Source of the DNA: JBDGYE01 sp039584255
Lineage (GTDB): Bacteria; Gemmatimonadota; Gemmatimonadetes; Palauibacterales; Palauibacteraceae
Direction of reading: 5' to 3'
DNA: 64,000 bases
NCBI GenBank assembly: GCA_039584255.1
Contig: JBDGYE010000009.1
Span: 1 to 64,000, forward strand
The number at the start of each line of letters is the position of its first letter. Positions within the stretch are counted from its first letter, which is position 1. Under the pieces are notes generated by a model. That model was given only the letters and a program-made list of their open reading frames with translations. It was not told the DNA's origin and did no database searches. The position numbers were made by a program, and so were the translations under genes. Shown here in pieces: positions 53,181-62,390 of the stretch.

Positions 53181-53499
53181 ATGCTCCGCGACACGAAGGG
53201 CTTCACGCTGATCGAGCTGCTGATCGTCGTCGTGATCATCGGCATTCTGGCCGCGATCGCGATTCCGCAGTTCGCCAGCACGAAGGAGAAGGGCGTACTT
53301 TGCAGACAATCAGTCGTACGGCAATGCCGCCACGGTCATGACGGCGGGCAACTTCACGACGAGCACGGGCATGGCGATAGGGGCCGGCGGCACGGCCGGC
53401 GGTTATGCCGTGACCGCTTCGCACACCAGCTCGGGCAACACCTACTACGTGGTAGTTGGCTCGGGAAGCTCGACCGAGGGCAAGATCCTGAAGCAGTAA
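53181..53499 (+). pseudogene. pilA: Major type IV pilin pilA, frameshifted by apparent internal deletion
   Basis: The first 37 codons are a textbook prepilin: leader MLRDTKG, cleavage before F, glutamate at +5 (GFTLIELLIVVVIIGILAA), then AIPQFASTKEKG. After about base 53292 the frame turns into an Arg/His-rich run with no pilin character. The next plus-strand frame, from 53293 to the TAA at 53497-53499, reads AYFADNQSYGNAATV, ending VVVGSGSSTEGKILKQ: 68 codons of normal Gly/Ser/Thr-rich pilin globular domain without a stop. So a stretch of roughly 50 bases (net shift of one) seems missing between codon 37 and there. A good ribosome-binding site (GGAGGA) and a sigma-54 promoter are intact. Either the gene is broken, or this is an assembly or sequencing error. 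Confidence 0.85.
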
Positions 53500-53538
53500 G
53501 CTGACGAGCTTGCCACCGGATACTTGTCAGCGTAAGAA

Positions 53539-53573
53539 AAGGGCGCGGCGGGTGATGAGCCCGCTGCGCCCTT
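53539..53573 (+). terminator. Hairpin terminator after pilA
   Basis: A 14-bp stem (53539-53552 with 53560-53573) with one G-T wobble and a 7-base loop, 40 bases beyond the pilin stop. An A-rich flank precedes it, but no T-run follows. It isolates pilA from the YfhO gene. Confidence 0.7.
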
Positions 53574-53607
53574 CGAGCATCCGGGCGGCACCTGACCGGC
53601 GGGGTCC

Positions 53608-56007
53608 ATGAGTCCAGCAGCGGACAAAGAGTCGCCTCGCTCCGGCGCCGCGGCCGCCACCACGGTGCTGTGCGGCCTTGCCGCACTGCTGTTCGCGCCT
53701 GTGCTGGTTGGCGGCGAGACCTTCTTCAGCCGCGACATCGCTCCGTTCTTCTACCCGATGAAGCATTACCTCGCGGAGTCGGTGCGCAGCGGAGGGCTTC
53801 CCCTTTGGAACCCCTGGATCGTCAACGGCGAGCCGTTCTTCGCCTCGTTGCAGCCGGGGCTCCTCTACCCCCCCAACCTGCTCCTGTACGGACTTCCCCT
53901 GCCGCTGGCATTCAACCTTCTCCTGGTCCTGCATTATCCCCTGGCGGGAGTCGGCATGTACGTGCTCCTCCGGCGCTGGGGCCACGGCTGGGCGGGCGCC
54001 GTCCTGGGGGCCGTAGCCTTCATGGTGGGCGGCTTCTACGTGTCGCTGGGGAACTTCCTCAACAACCTCCAGGCGGTGGCCTGGACACCGTGGCTTCTGG
54101 TGGCCTGGGACAGGGTGATGATGGGGCGCCGGCCGCGCGACGTAACGCTGTTCGCTGTCGTCTGCGGCGCGGCCTTCTTGGGGGGAGAGCCCCAGATGTT
54201 GGGCATCGCGCTACTCCTGCTGCTGGTCCACGGTCTCCTGAGGGTCGAGCGGCGCCCGGCCGGCCGGGGCGGCCAGCTGTTCGCCTTCGCCTTGGGAGGA
54301 GTGCTCGCGATCTGCCTGGTGGCCGTCCAGTTCGTGCCCTTCGTCGAGTACATCGGCCAATCGGTTCGCACGCTTCCCATCGAGCTGGAGTACTCGGCCT
54401 CGCGTTCGCTTACGCCGCTGGGAACCCTGGGCGTGTTCGTTCCACCTGTCCTGGCCGGCGGCGCGCACGGTTTCACCACGCGTTACCTTCCGGCCAGCGA
54501 GGTGCCCTGGCTGCTTAGCGTCTACGTGGGCGTAGTCGTTCTCCTGTACGCCGCCCTCGGGGTGTTCCTCCGCCGCGGGCGGCGGTGGGCGCTGTTCTGG
54601 ACCGTGACGGCGGCCCTCGGCATTCTGCTCGCGCTGGGCAGCTACAGTCCGCTGTTCAAGGCGCTGTTCGGCTGGATTCCGCCGCTCCGGGCCTTCCGCT
54701 ACCCGGAGAAGTTCTTCCTGCTGACCGCCGTAGCCGTGCCAGTGATGGCTGCTCAGGGGTTCGATAGCTGGCTAGGCCGGTTTCGCGATGCGGGTACCGA
54801 GTCACGGCGTCTGGACCGCGCGACGTGGTCCCTGCTGGTTGCGGCGCTGCTCGCCTATGGCGCGACGGCGCTCATAATGGTGGCAGATGAGGGCGTCCTG
54901 GCTACGGCCTGCGGGGGCTGGCTCGAAGGAGCGCTGCTGTGCTCCGATTCGGCCGAGGCACAGCGACTGTACGCCCTGCAGTCGCTCGTGCCCATCGCCT
55001 TGATCGCGGTTCTGGCGGCCGTGCAGGCCCTGCTCAGGGCAGGCCGGCTGCGACCGGCGGCCGCCGCCTGGCTCGTGCTGGCGTGCTGCGCCGGCGACCT
55101 GATGATCGCTCACCGGGTCGTCAATCCATCGGTTCCCTCCGACATCTACACCACGCCCCCGTGGACAGCAAAGGTGCTGGACCGTGCCGACGCCGGCCCC
55201 GAGGAGTACAGGTTCCGAGGCTCCCCTCACATCGCCGCCATGGGGAGCATCGTCACGGTCCAGGGGGCCTGGGAGCTCACCAACATGTACCTGGACTACC
55301 AGACCATGGGGCCGAACGTAGGGCAGATGTTCGGTCACCCGATGCAGGACGGTCTCCAGGGCGTCGAGCTCCAGTCGGTGGCGCTCACCAACGAGGCGGC
55401 GATGAGGGCCTGGGCCGTTGATCCGCTGAGATTCCTGCAGGCGATGAACGTACGGTATTACGCCGACGCGACGGTCGAAGCGGACGCGATGACAAGTCTG
55501 CGCCTGATCGAATCCAACCCGGAGCTCCCGATCAGGGTGTTCGAGGTGCCGGATCCCCTTCCGCGAGTCTACTTGGTGCCCCGATACGAGCTCGCCGCTG
55601 GACCGGAAGAGGCGCTGCGCCGGACGCTGGACGAGACCTTCGTCCTGGGGGCCGCGGTCGTGCTGGAGCAGGAACCGGCGCTGAAGCCGGCGCCGAAGGC
55701 CCGCGGAGAGGTCTTGGAAAGGGCGTTCGAGACCAACCGTGTGAGGCTGCGTATCCGGACGTCGGGACCGATGCTGCTGGTCCTCAACGACCGTTTCTAT
55801 CCAGGCTGGACAGCGACGCTGCTCGGGCACCGGCTGCCTATCCTGAGGGCAAACGGAGTGTTCCGGGCCGTCGCCGTTCCCGGCGGCGAGCGCGAGGTCG
55901 TATTCGAGTACGCTCCGGCCAGCATCCGGATCGGCGCCTGGATCAGCCTCGCCACGCTGCTCCTCCTGCTGGGCGTCTACCGCCTGTCCCGGAGAAGGGC
56001 AGGATGA
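53608..56007 (+). CDS. YfhO-family polytopic membrane protein
   Basis: 799 residues, about 12 membrane helices in the first 480 residues, then a large outer soluble domain and a final helix pair (IRIGAWISLATLLLLLGVY). The N-terminal loop GETFFSRDIAPFFYPMKHYLAE and GLPLWNPWIVNGEPFFASLQPGLLYPPNLLLY are characteristic of the YfhO/GT-C glycosyltransferase-like group, with an Asp-Ile-Ala near the first loop and NGEP motif. In Gram-positives YfhO homologues decorate teichoic acids with sugars. A role in glycosylating an exported glycan or protein is inferred. First gene of a five-gene overlapping set behind pilA. Confidence 0.82.
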   Translation: MSPAADKESPRSGAAAATTVLCGLAALLFAPVLVGGETFFSRDIAPFFYPMKHYLAESVRSGGLPLWNPWIVNGEPFFASLQPGLLYPPNLLLYGLPLPLAFNLLLVLHYPLAGVGMYVLLRRWGHGWAGAVLGAVAFMVGGFYVSLGNFLNNLQAVAWTPWLLVAWDRVMMGRRPRDVTLFAVVCGAAFLGGEPQMLGIALLLLLVHGLLRVERRPAGRGGQLFAFALGGVLAICLVAVQFVPFVEYIGQSVRTLPIELEYSASRSLTPLGTLGVFVPPVLAGGAHGFTTRYLPASEVPWLLSVYVGVVVLLYAALGVFLRRGRRWALFWTVTAALGILLALGSYSPLFKALFGWIPPLRAFRYPEKFFLLTAVAVPVMAAQGFDSWLGRFRDAGTESRRLDRATWSLLVAALLAYGATALIMVADEGVLATACGGWLEGALLCSDSAEAQRLYALQSLVPIALIAVLAAVQALLRAGRLRPAAAAWLVLACCAGDLMIAHRVVNPSVPSDIYTTPPWTAKVLDRADAGPEEYRFRGSPHIAAMGSIVTVQGAWELTNMYLDYQTMGPNVGQMFGHPMQDGLQGVELQSVALTNEAAMRAWAVDPLRFLQAMNVRYYADATVEADAMTSLRLIESNPELPIRVFEVPDPLPRVYLVPRYELAAGPEEALRRTLDETFVLGAAVVLEQEPALKPAPKARGEVLERAFETNRVRLRIRTSGPMLLVLNDRFYPGWTATLLGHRLPILRANGVFRAVAVPGGEREVVFEYAPASIRIGAWISLATLLLLLGVYRLSRRRAG

Positions 56008-57659
56008 CTCCCACCCAGAGCGAGCTCCGGACCTTGGGATTCAGCCTCTTCGGAGCGGCGTTCCTCGCCGTTCTTCTTACGGCGGGCGACTACGGCATCG
56101 CCAGCGATGTAGGCAACTACTTCTACTCCTCGTTGCGGCAACTGGCCTGGGCGAAGGAGCTGGGCGCGTCGATCCTGGCTGGCGATCCCGGTGCCGCCTT
56201 GGACCGCTCGGTAGTCTTCGACCACTGGCGATGGTACCCGGAGCGCATACCCCATCCCCCGCTGTCACGGGAGCTGAGCGGGCTCTCATATGCTCTTCTC
56301 GGCGGGCCACTGGATCCGCTGACCGCGTATCGAGTGGCGGTGATGGTAGCCTTCGCACTCCTCGTCGCGGGGTGTGGCGTCTTCACGGCCTGGGCGGCGC
56401 GGTCGATAGTGGCGGGGACCGCCGCGGGCCTGGCCCTCCTTACCGTGCCGGCGCTGTTCGCCCACGGACACCTGGCGCACACGGACGTCTTCCTGACCGT
56501 CTTCTGGTTCGGATGTGCTGCCAGCCTGTTCGTCTCGACCCGCGAGAGGAAGGCGAGTTGGCTGGCCGCTGCGGGAATCCTGTTCGGCTGCGCGGCGGCA
56601 ACGAAGTTCTCCGGGCTCCTGCTGGTTCCGGTGGCGGCGGTGTGGCTCCTGGCCCGGCGTCGCCCGGACATCTACGCCTTTCTCGCATTCGGCCTCATCG
56701 GGCTCGTGACCTTCTTTCTGGTGAACCCCGTGCTCTGGGTAGATCCCGCCCTGGGGCTGCGGGACTACTTCGAGGCCGGCCTGTTCCGCTCTGACGCCAG
56801 GGTTACCCGCATCTCCACCGAGTATCTCGGCAGCATCTACGACTTCCGGCCGCCGTGGCACTACCCGTTCGTGTGGACGGCCATCGTCATGCCGCTCCCG
56901 ATTCTCGCGGCGACCGTCGCGGGTCTCACCAGCAGGCGGGACCGTCCGCTGCTGCGCCTCACGGGCCTGAACGTAGCCGTACTGTACGGCGCCCTCATGC
57001 TGCCGGCGGCTCCGATGCACGACGGTATCCGACTGTTCCTACCGGCCTTCGCTTTCTGGGCCGTGCTCGCCGGGGTGGGCACCGGACGCCTGAGCGAGCT
57101 AGCCACCGCCAGAGCGCCGGAGCGGATGACCTCGTGGATCCCTGCGGCCGTCACCCTGCTCGTGTTCGCCCTGCCGGCGCTTCGCACGGTACAGTACCAC
57201 CCATTCCAGCTCTCCTACTTCAACGCCCTGGTTGGTGGCGTGAGAGGTGCCCAGGAGCGTGGCCTCGAGGTAACGAATCTCAAGGAGGTTCTCAGCCGCG
57301 AAGTGCTGGCGGACCTGGCGGTAGCGATCGAGCCCGGCACGGTTGTCGATCCCGGCTTCTTTCTCGAGGAAATCTGCTTCTACCAGGCCGTGGGGTGGGC
57401 TCCGCGCGAGTGGACGGCCGAGACGACACTGGAGCGCGAGGATCTAGAGGAAGGACTGGCCCTGGCGTGCGAGGGGCCCAACAGCTTCGTTTACATTCCA
57501 CTGGACCGACCCGCGCGCGAGCCCGCGTTCGTCTTCGTTCTCAACCGCCGGGCTCAATGGCGGTCCATCGAGTGGGCCCTGTACGATTTCAGCGATCGAC
57601 CGTTCTACGAAGTTGCGGTGCGGGGAGTGCCCCTGATGAGGGTATACCGGGTCCGATGA
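56004..57659 (+). CDS. Glycosyltransferase family 39-like membrane protein
   Basis: 551 residues with about 11 membrane helices and a C-terminal extracytoplasmic domain. Early loop ASDVGNYFYSSLRQ with HPPLSREL is in the position of the catalytic Asp-Glu and donor-loop motif of GT39 enzymes, though here the second acidic residue of the pair is not obvious. The ATG overlaps the YfhO stop (ATGA), so translation is coupled. GT39 enzymes transfer a sugar from polyprenyl phosphate to an exported acceptor. Confidence 0.75.
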   Translation: MTPTQSELRTLGFSLFGAAFLAVLLTAGDYGIASDVGNYFYSSLRQLAWAKELGASILAGDPGAALDRSVVFDHWRWYPERIPHPPLSRELSGLSYALLGGPLDPLTAYRVAVMVAFALLVAGCGVFTAWAARSIVAGTAAGLALLTVPALFAHGHLAHTDVFLTVFWFGCAASLFVSTRERKASWLAAAGILFGCAAATKFSGLLLVPVAAVWLLARRRPDIYAFLAFGLIGLVTFFLVNPVLWVDPALGLRDYFEAGLFRSDARVTRISTEYLGSIYDFRPPWHYPFVWTAIVMPLPILAATVAGLTSRRDRPLLRLTGLNVAVLYGALMLPAAPMHDGIRLFLPAFAFWAVLAGVGTGRLSELATARAPERMTSWIPAAVTLLVFALPALRTVQYHPFQLSYFNALVGGVRGAQERGLEVTNLKEVLSREVLADLAVAIEPGTVVDPGFFLEEICFYQAVGWAPREWTAETTLEREDLEEGLALACEGPNSFVYIPLDRPAREPAFVFVLNRRAQWRSIEWALYDFSDRPFYEVAVRGVPLMRVYRVR

Positions 57660-59332
57660 GCGGCCTCTCTTGGCATGCGGGCGGAGTGCACCCGAGGCCT
57701 GCGGAGGCACGGTCCCGCCGCATCGCCGCGTGGGTGGCGCTGCTCCTGGGGGCTTCTTCCTTCCTGTGGTTCTTCCCGGAGCTGGACGACGTAGGCCTAA
57801 CGTGGGACGAACCCCACTACTTCGCCTCGGCGGATCGGATTCAGGACTGGACCCGACAGGTGGTGGCGGGCCCCGATCGCTCAACGCCCCTCAGCGCCGA
57901 AGGAATTCGAGAGGCCTGGGATGCCTACCGCTACTGGAACCCCCATCCGCCAGTCTACAAGGAGGCAATGGCCGTTACCGAGGCGGTGGTAGGCCCCCGG
58001 TTCGGCTCCCTCGTCGGATACCGGACCGCGCCGCTACTCTTCTTCTCGCTGCTCCTGATCGCCGTCGCCTGGCTCGCGGGCAGAGTCTGGGGCATCACGG
58101 CGGGTGTGGGAGCGGGGCTCGCGCTCCTCGGGATGCCACGCCTTCTGGGGCATGCCCACATCGCCGCCACCGACATTCCGTTGACGCTCTTCTGGTTCGT
58201 GGCGACGGCGGGCTTCGTGTCATACGCGCGGAACGGACCGACCCGCCATCTGTGGTTGGGTGGGATCGCGCTCGGGCTGGCCATGGGAACCAAATTCACG
58301 GGTTGGCTCGTTCCAGCGCCGCTCGTGGCCTGGCTGCTCCTCTACGGGCGCAGGGGCCGCGCCTGGGGGGGCCTGATCGGCTGGGCCCTGGTCGGCCTCG
58401 CGGTGGCTTTCACCCTCAACCCCCAGGCGTGGCACGATCCCCTCGGACACGTACGGCAGCTGGTCCAGGAAAGCCTGGACAGAGAGACGACTGTTCCCAT
58501 CTTCACCTACTACCTGGGTCGGGTATGGGAGTACACGCTTCCCTGGCACCACGCAATCGTGATGACCGCCGTCACCCTTCCCGTCGGTATCCTGGCGCTC
58601 TTCTTCGTGGGAGGCGGCCGTGCGGCCCGGGAGGGCCGCCGGGAATCGTTCGGTGTCCTGTGCTTGCTGCAGGTCGCCTTCTTCTGGTCCCTGCTCGCCC
58701 TGCCGGGATCGCCGAACCACGACGGGGTGCGTCTCTTTCTGCCCATGTTCCCGTTCGTGGCCGTGCTCGCGGGGATAGGATTCTCGAGCCTGGCGGACTC
58801 GGCCGGGCGGCTCATCGAGAAGAGAACGGCCGTGGGACCAGCGAGGGCTCGTGCCGCAGGAGTGCTGTCCAGCCTGCTTCTGGGAATGCTCTTCTTCTTC
58901 CCTCCCTATCTGCAAGCGACGCGGATCGCGCCTTATTATCTGGCCTACTACGGTGAGGCAATCGGGGGGACGGCCGGCGCCGCCAGGGCCGGGATGGAGG
59001 CGACCTACTGGCTGGACGCCGTAACGCCCGCGTTCCTGGCCCGACTCAACGACGTAGTACCGAATGGGGCTCGCGTGGGCGCCCATCCGAACCTGAGCCA
59101 CTACGAGCACCTCCAGCTCTACGGCATGATCCGGGATGACATCGAGCTGACGCTGGAGGTGCCCCAGGCGTACTTCATCCTGCTGGCTCGGAAGGCCTCT
59201 TTCCAGCCGGTGCACTGGGGCATATACGAGAAGGTGAGGCCCGAGTTGGCGGTCGAGGTCGACGGCGTCGAGCTGGTAGGCCTGTACCGATGGTCGGAAG
59301 AACAAATGGAAGGCGCGGCGGAGGCACCGTGA
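57656..59332 (+). CDS. Glycosyltransferase family 39-like membrane protein (second copy)
   Basis: 558 residues, about 11 membrane helices. The first loop has GLTWDEPHYFASADRIQDW, a proper Asp-Glu pair as in protein O-mannosyltransferase-like GT-C enzymes, and HPPVYKE follows. The C-terminal domain lies outside the membrane. It resembles the preceding gene in layout and length and may have arisen by duplication. ATG 57656 overlaps the upstream stop as ATGA. The substrate is unknown. Confidence 0.78.
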   Translation: MSGLSWHAGGVHPRPAEARSRRIAAWVALLLGASSFLWFFPELDDVGLTWDEPHYFASADRIQDWTRQVVAGPDRSTPLSAEGIREAWDAYRYWNPHPPVYKEAMAVTEAVVGPRFGSLVGYRTAPLLFFSLLLIAVAWLAGRVWGITAGVGAGLALLGMPRLLGHAHIAATDIPLTLFWFVATAGFVSYARNGPTRHLWLGGIALGLAMGTKFTGWLVPAPLVAWLLLYGRRGRAWGGLIGWALVGLAVAFTLNPQAWHDPLGHVRQLVQESLDRETTVPIFTYYLGRVWEYTLPWHHAIVMTAVTLPVGILALFFVGGGRAAREGRRESFGVLCLLQVAFFWSLLALPGSPNHDGVRLFLPMFPFVAVLAGIGFSSLADSAGRLIEKRTAVGPARARAAGVLSSLLLGMLFFFPPYLQATRIAPYYLAYYGEAIGGTAGAARAGMEATYWLDAVTPAFLARLNDVVPNGARVGAHPNLSHYEHLQLYGMIRDDIELTLEVPQAYFILLARKASFQPVHWGIYEKVRPELAVEVDGVELVGLYRWSEEQMEGAAEAP

Positions 59333-60309
59333 AGACTGTGGACGCGGTAGTGCCGGTATTCAATGAACAGGCCATCCTGGCCGAGCTGCACCGACGGCTG
59401 GTGGAGGCTCTCGAAGGGCTGTCCTACCCGTGGCGGGTCATCTACGTGGACGATGGCAGCCGTGACCGGACTCCCGAGCTCATCGAGGGTTACGCGGCCG
59501 AGGACGGGCGAGTCGGCGTGGTTCAGTTGTCGCGAAACTTCGGACAGCAACTCGCCATAGCCGCCGGACTTGCCGTCACCTCGGGTGACGCCGTCGTGCT
59601 CCTGGACGGCGACTTGCAGGATCCGCCGGAGGTGATTCCGCGGCTGGTGGAAGGGTGGGAGGAAGGGTACGACGTGGTCTACGCGGTGAAGAGGAAGCGG
59701 AAGGAGAGGTGGCTCAAGCGAGCGCTATTCCGTGTGTTCTACTCGATTCTGAGGCGCCTGAGCTCGGTCGACATTCCGGCCAACGCCGGCAACTTCTCGC
59801 TAATGGACCGCTCCGTGGTCGACCTCATCAACCGGATGCCCGAGCGGGATCGCTACGTGAGCGGCCTCAGGGCCTACGTCGGCGGCAGGCAGACAGGAGT
59901 CGAGTTCGAAAGGGCCGCCCGCTATGCAGGCGCTCCCCGCCAGAGCCCCCGCAAGCTGCTGCGGATGGCCACCGACGCCTTCTTCTCTCTCTCCGAGCTG
60001 CCGCTCCGGCTGGCGACGATAATGGGCTTCATCGTATCAGGGATCGCCTTCCTCGTACTACTGAACGTGCTGTACAAGAAGCTCATCTCGGGCGAGGCGA
60101 TCCTTGGTTGGGCCTCGACCATGACCTCGATTCTCTTCCTCGGCGGGATCCAGCTTCTGGCAGTGGGCGTGATCGGGGAGTACATCGGCCGCATCTACAA
60201 CGAAGTGAAGCATCGGCCGGCGTGGATCGTGGCCCGGTACAGAAACCTGGAAGCGCCGCCCCGCAGCACCCTCCCGCCCCCTCTAGACGAAGGTGAGTCG
60301 ACCGGTTGA
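59329..60309 (+). CDS. Family 2 glycosyltransferase, polyprenyl-phosphate sugar synthase type
   Basis: 326 residues from GTG 59329, which overlaps the upstream TGA (GTGA). A GT2 domain has VVPVFNEQ, VDDGSRDRT (nucleotide Asp), LDGDLQDPPE (metal-binding DXD-like) and NRMPERDRYVSGL; two membrane helices near residues 225-300 follow. This is the DPM1/GtrB layout, which puts a hexose on undecaprenyl phosphate on the inner face. The product is the donor for GT39 enzymes such as those flanking it. Confidence 0.88.
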   Translation: MKTVDAVVPVFNEQAILAELHRRLVEALEGLSYPWRVIYVDDGSRDRTPELIEGYAAEDGRVGVVQLSRNFGQQLAIAAGLAVTSGDAVVLLDGDLQDPPEVIPRLVEGWEEGYDVVYAVKRKRKERWLKRALFRVFYSILRRLSSVDIPANAGNFSLMDRSVVDLINRMPERDRYVSGLRAYVGGRQTGVEFERAARYAGAPRQSPRKLLRMATDAFFSLSELPLRLATIMGFIVSGIAFLVLLNVLYKKLISGEAILGWASTMTSILFLGGIQLLAVGVIGEYIGRIYNEVKHRPAWIVARYRNLEAPPRSTLPPPLDEGESTG

Positions 60310-62303
60310 GCGGCTTGCCTGCAGGAACGGTAGCAGATCGGACTTTCCAGGCTCTCGGCCTGTTCCTGCTGGCCGTACCGTTGCTCCCGCTGCAGGCCCT
60401 CTTCGGCGAACTGAATGGGGCCCGCGACCTGGTGCCCCCCCCGGAGTGGCTCGTCGCGATCTTCGTCTTCGGGTCGCTCGCCTGGCTGGTCGCACGTTTC
60501 CTTACCGGTGCGGTCCGCGGAGTCGGGTCGGGGCTCAGCCTCGGCGGAGAGCGACTGTCAAACGGCTCATTCAGCGCCCTGGGCCTGCTGCTCCTGGTTG
60601 GACTCCTCGTGATCACCGCGACATTCGCGTTCTCCGGCCGGCCACTGCTCGTCGACAGCGTCGTACAGCTCTTTCAAGCCAGGATCTTCTCCACGGGCCG
60701 GCTGTCGGCACCCGCGCCGCCGGAGGAGGCATTCTTCGCCAGCCAGCACATGCTGGTGGACGGCGACAAGTGGTACTCACAGTACCCGCCTGGTCACTCA
60801 GCTCTGCTGACCCTGGGAGTCCTGGCTGGCCGTCCGTGGCTGGTGCCCGTCGTCCTGTCGACTGGAACGGCGGCGCTACTCTCGTCTTTCGCCCACAGGG
60901 CATACGACCGTGCAACGGGGCGGCTGACTCTGGTGTTGCTTGTTCTGGCGCCATTCTTCTGGTTCATGGGCGCCAGCTTCATGAACCACGTGTCGTGTCT
61001 CTTCTTTGTCGCGGCTTTTCTGCGCTCCTTTGTCGAGTGGGATAAGTCGGGTCGCGACCGCTGGCTGGGGCTGGCCGGCATCTCGCTGGGCGCGGCGTTT
61101 CTCGTAAGGCCGCTGACCGCTGTCGCGGTGGGCTTGGTGTTCGGGGTGGTAGCCCTGATCACCGTGGTTCGTCGACGAAGCCCGCGCGGCCTTCTGGCCG
61201 GCGCGGCCGGTGGTGCCGGTCCGGTGGGTCTCTACCTGGCGTACAACGCCCGCACGACCGGCGACCCGCTCATGTTAGGCTACCTCAAGCTCTGGGGATC
61301 CAGCCATGGCCTGGGCTTTCACGCGACGCCGTGGGGGGAGCTGCACACCGTAGCCGCCGGTCTACGGAACGAGCTCCTGGACCTCGCTCTGCTTAACGGA
61401 TTCCTGTTCGAGTGGCCGATCCCGGCCCTGATACCTGTTGGTCTGTTCTGTGCGGCCGGCTGGGCGACCCGGAGGTGGGATCGGAGCCTTGTTCTCGCCC
61501 TCGTGGCGATCCCGGCGGCGTATTCGTTCTACTGGCACCGCGACGCCTTCCTGGGCCCGCGATTCCTCTACTCCAGCGTGGCGTTCGCCGTGCCGCTGAC
61601 GGCGCGCGCCATTCTCGAGGTCTATCGGCGGATCGGCCATAGGCTCGTGTCGGAGCGACGTTCCCTCATACGGGTACGTGTCGCCGATCTCGCCACCGCA
61701 CTTCTCGTGCTCTGCTTCTGCTACTCGGCTTTGTACGCTGCGCCGAGGCGATTCGACGTGTACCGGACCGGACTGGCGAGCATCAAGATCGATTTGCCCG
61801 CTCAGGCATTCGCGGCCGGTATCGGGCAGGGACTGGTCTTCACGCCGGTGAGCTGGGGAAACCGACTTCTGGCCCGGGCGCGAGGGCTCGGCGTACCGGC
61901 CACCGATGTCGAGAAGACATACCGGAGGACTGACCATTGCGCGTTGGAGTTGCTCCTGAGACGGGCGGAGCTGGAGAGCTGGGAGCCGGCGGCAGTGACG
62001 GCTGCTCTGCTGGCCCTGCCGTCGGAAGGATCGCAACTCGGTCCCCGCAACCATCCCAATGGCGACCCGACCCTGCGGCTGGCCGCACGAGCCGAGCTGC
62101 CGCAAGCCTGTCTCGACGAGATCCTGTACGATCGGGACGGCTACGGGAACTTTCTTCCTCACCTCGTCGATAACGATCCCTTACTCCGGGGCCCCCTCGT
62201 GATAGCCAGAGATCTTCGCGCCAGGAACGGCGAGTTGAGGGCAGCGTACCCCGGCTGGAAGGCCTATACGTACCGTGCCGGACGGTTCGTTCCCATCGAG
62301 TGA
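60306..62303 (+). CDS. Large GT39-like membrane glycosyltransferase
   Basis: 665 residues, about 11 membrane helices with a long C-terminal soluble domain. The first outer loop carries LLVDSVVQLFQARIFSTGRL and the donor-side run KWYSQYPPGHSALLTLG, typical of the broad GT39/ArnT-like group. TTG 60306 overlaps the upstream TGA (TTGA), so translation is coupled to the GT2 gene. Sugar, acceptor and linkage cannot be read from the sequence. Confidence 0.75.
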   Translation: MSGLPAGTVADRTFQALGLFLLAVPLLPLQALFGELNGARDLVPPPEWLVAIFVFGSLAWLVARFLTGAVRGVGSGLSLGGERLSNGSFSALGLLLLVGLLVITATFAFSGRPLLVDSVVQLFQARIFSTGRLSAPAPPEEAFFASQHMLVDGDKWYSQYPPGHSALLTLGVLAGRPWLVPVVLSTGTAALLSSFAHRAYDRATGRLTLVLLVLAPFFWFMGASFMNHVSCLFFVAAFLRSFVEWDKSGRDRWLGLAGISLGAAFLVRPLTAVAVGLVFGVVALITVVRRRSPRGLLAGAAGGAGPVGLYLAYNARTTGDPLMLGYLKLWGSSHGLGFHATPWGELHTVAAGLRNELLDLALLNGFLFEWPIPALIPVGLFCAAGWATRRWDRSLVLALVAIPAAYSFYWHRDAFLGPRFLYSSVAFAVPLTARAILEVYRRIGHRLVSERRSLIRVRVADLATALLVLCFCYSALYAAPRRFDVYRTGLASIKIDLPAQAFAAGIGQGLVFTPVSWGNRLLARARGLGVPATDVEKTYRRTDHCALELLLRRAELESWEPAAVTAALLALPSEGSQLGPRNHPNGDPTLRLAARAELPQACLDEILYDRDGYGNFLPHLVDNDPLLRGPLVIARDLRARNGELRAAYPGWKAYTYRAGRFVPIE

Positions 62304-62390
62304 TGGCGTGTTCCACCTCCACCGCTTGAGAGACCCTTGAGGACGGCCCACATACTCGGATCGTCCGGGCCGCCGCGGAGGGGGGGGCGA

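Noticed and set aside
53181..53504. Reading the pilin locus as an intact 107-residue protein
   Set aside because: After codon 37 that frame is Arg/His-rich and unlike any pilin, whereas the next frame continues as a clean pilin globular domain to its own stop at 53499.
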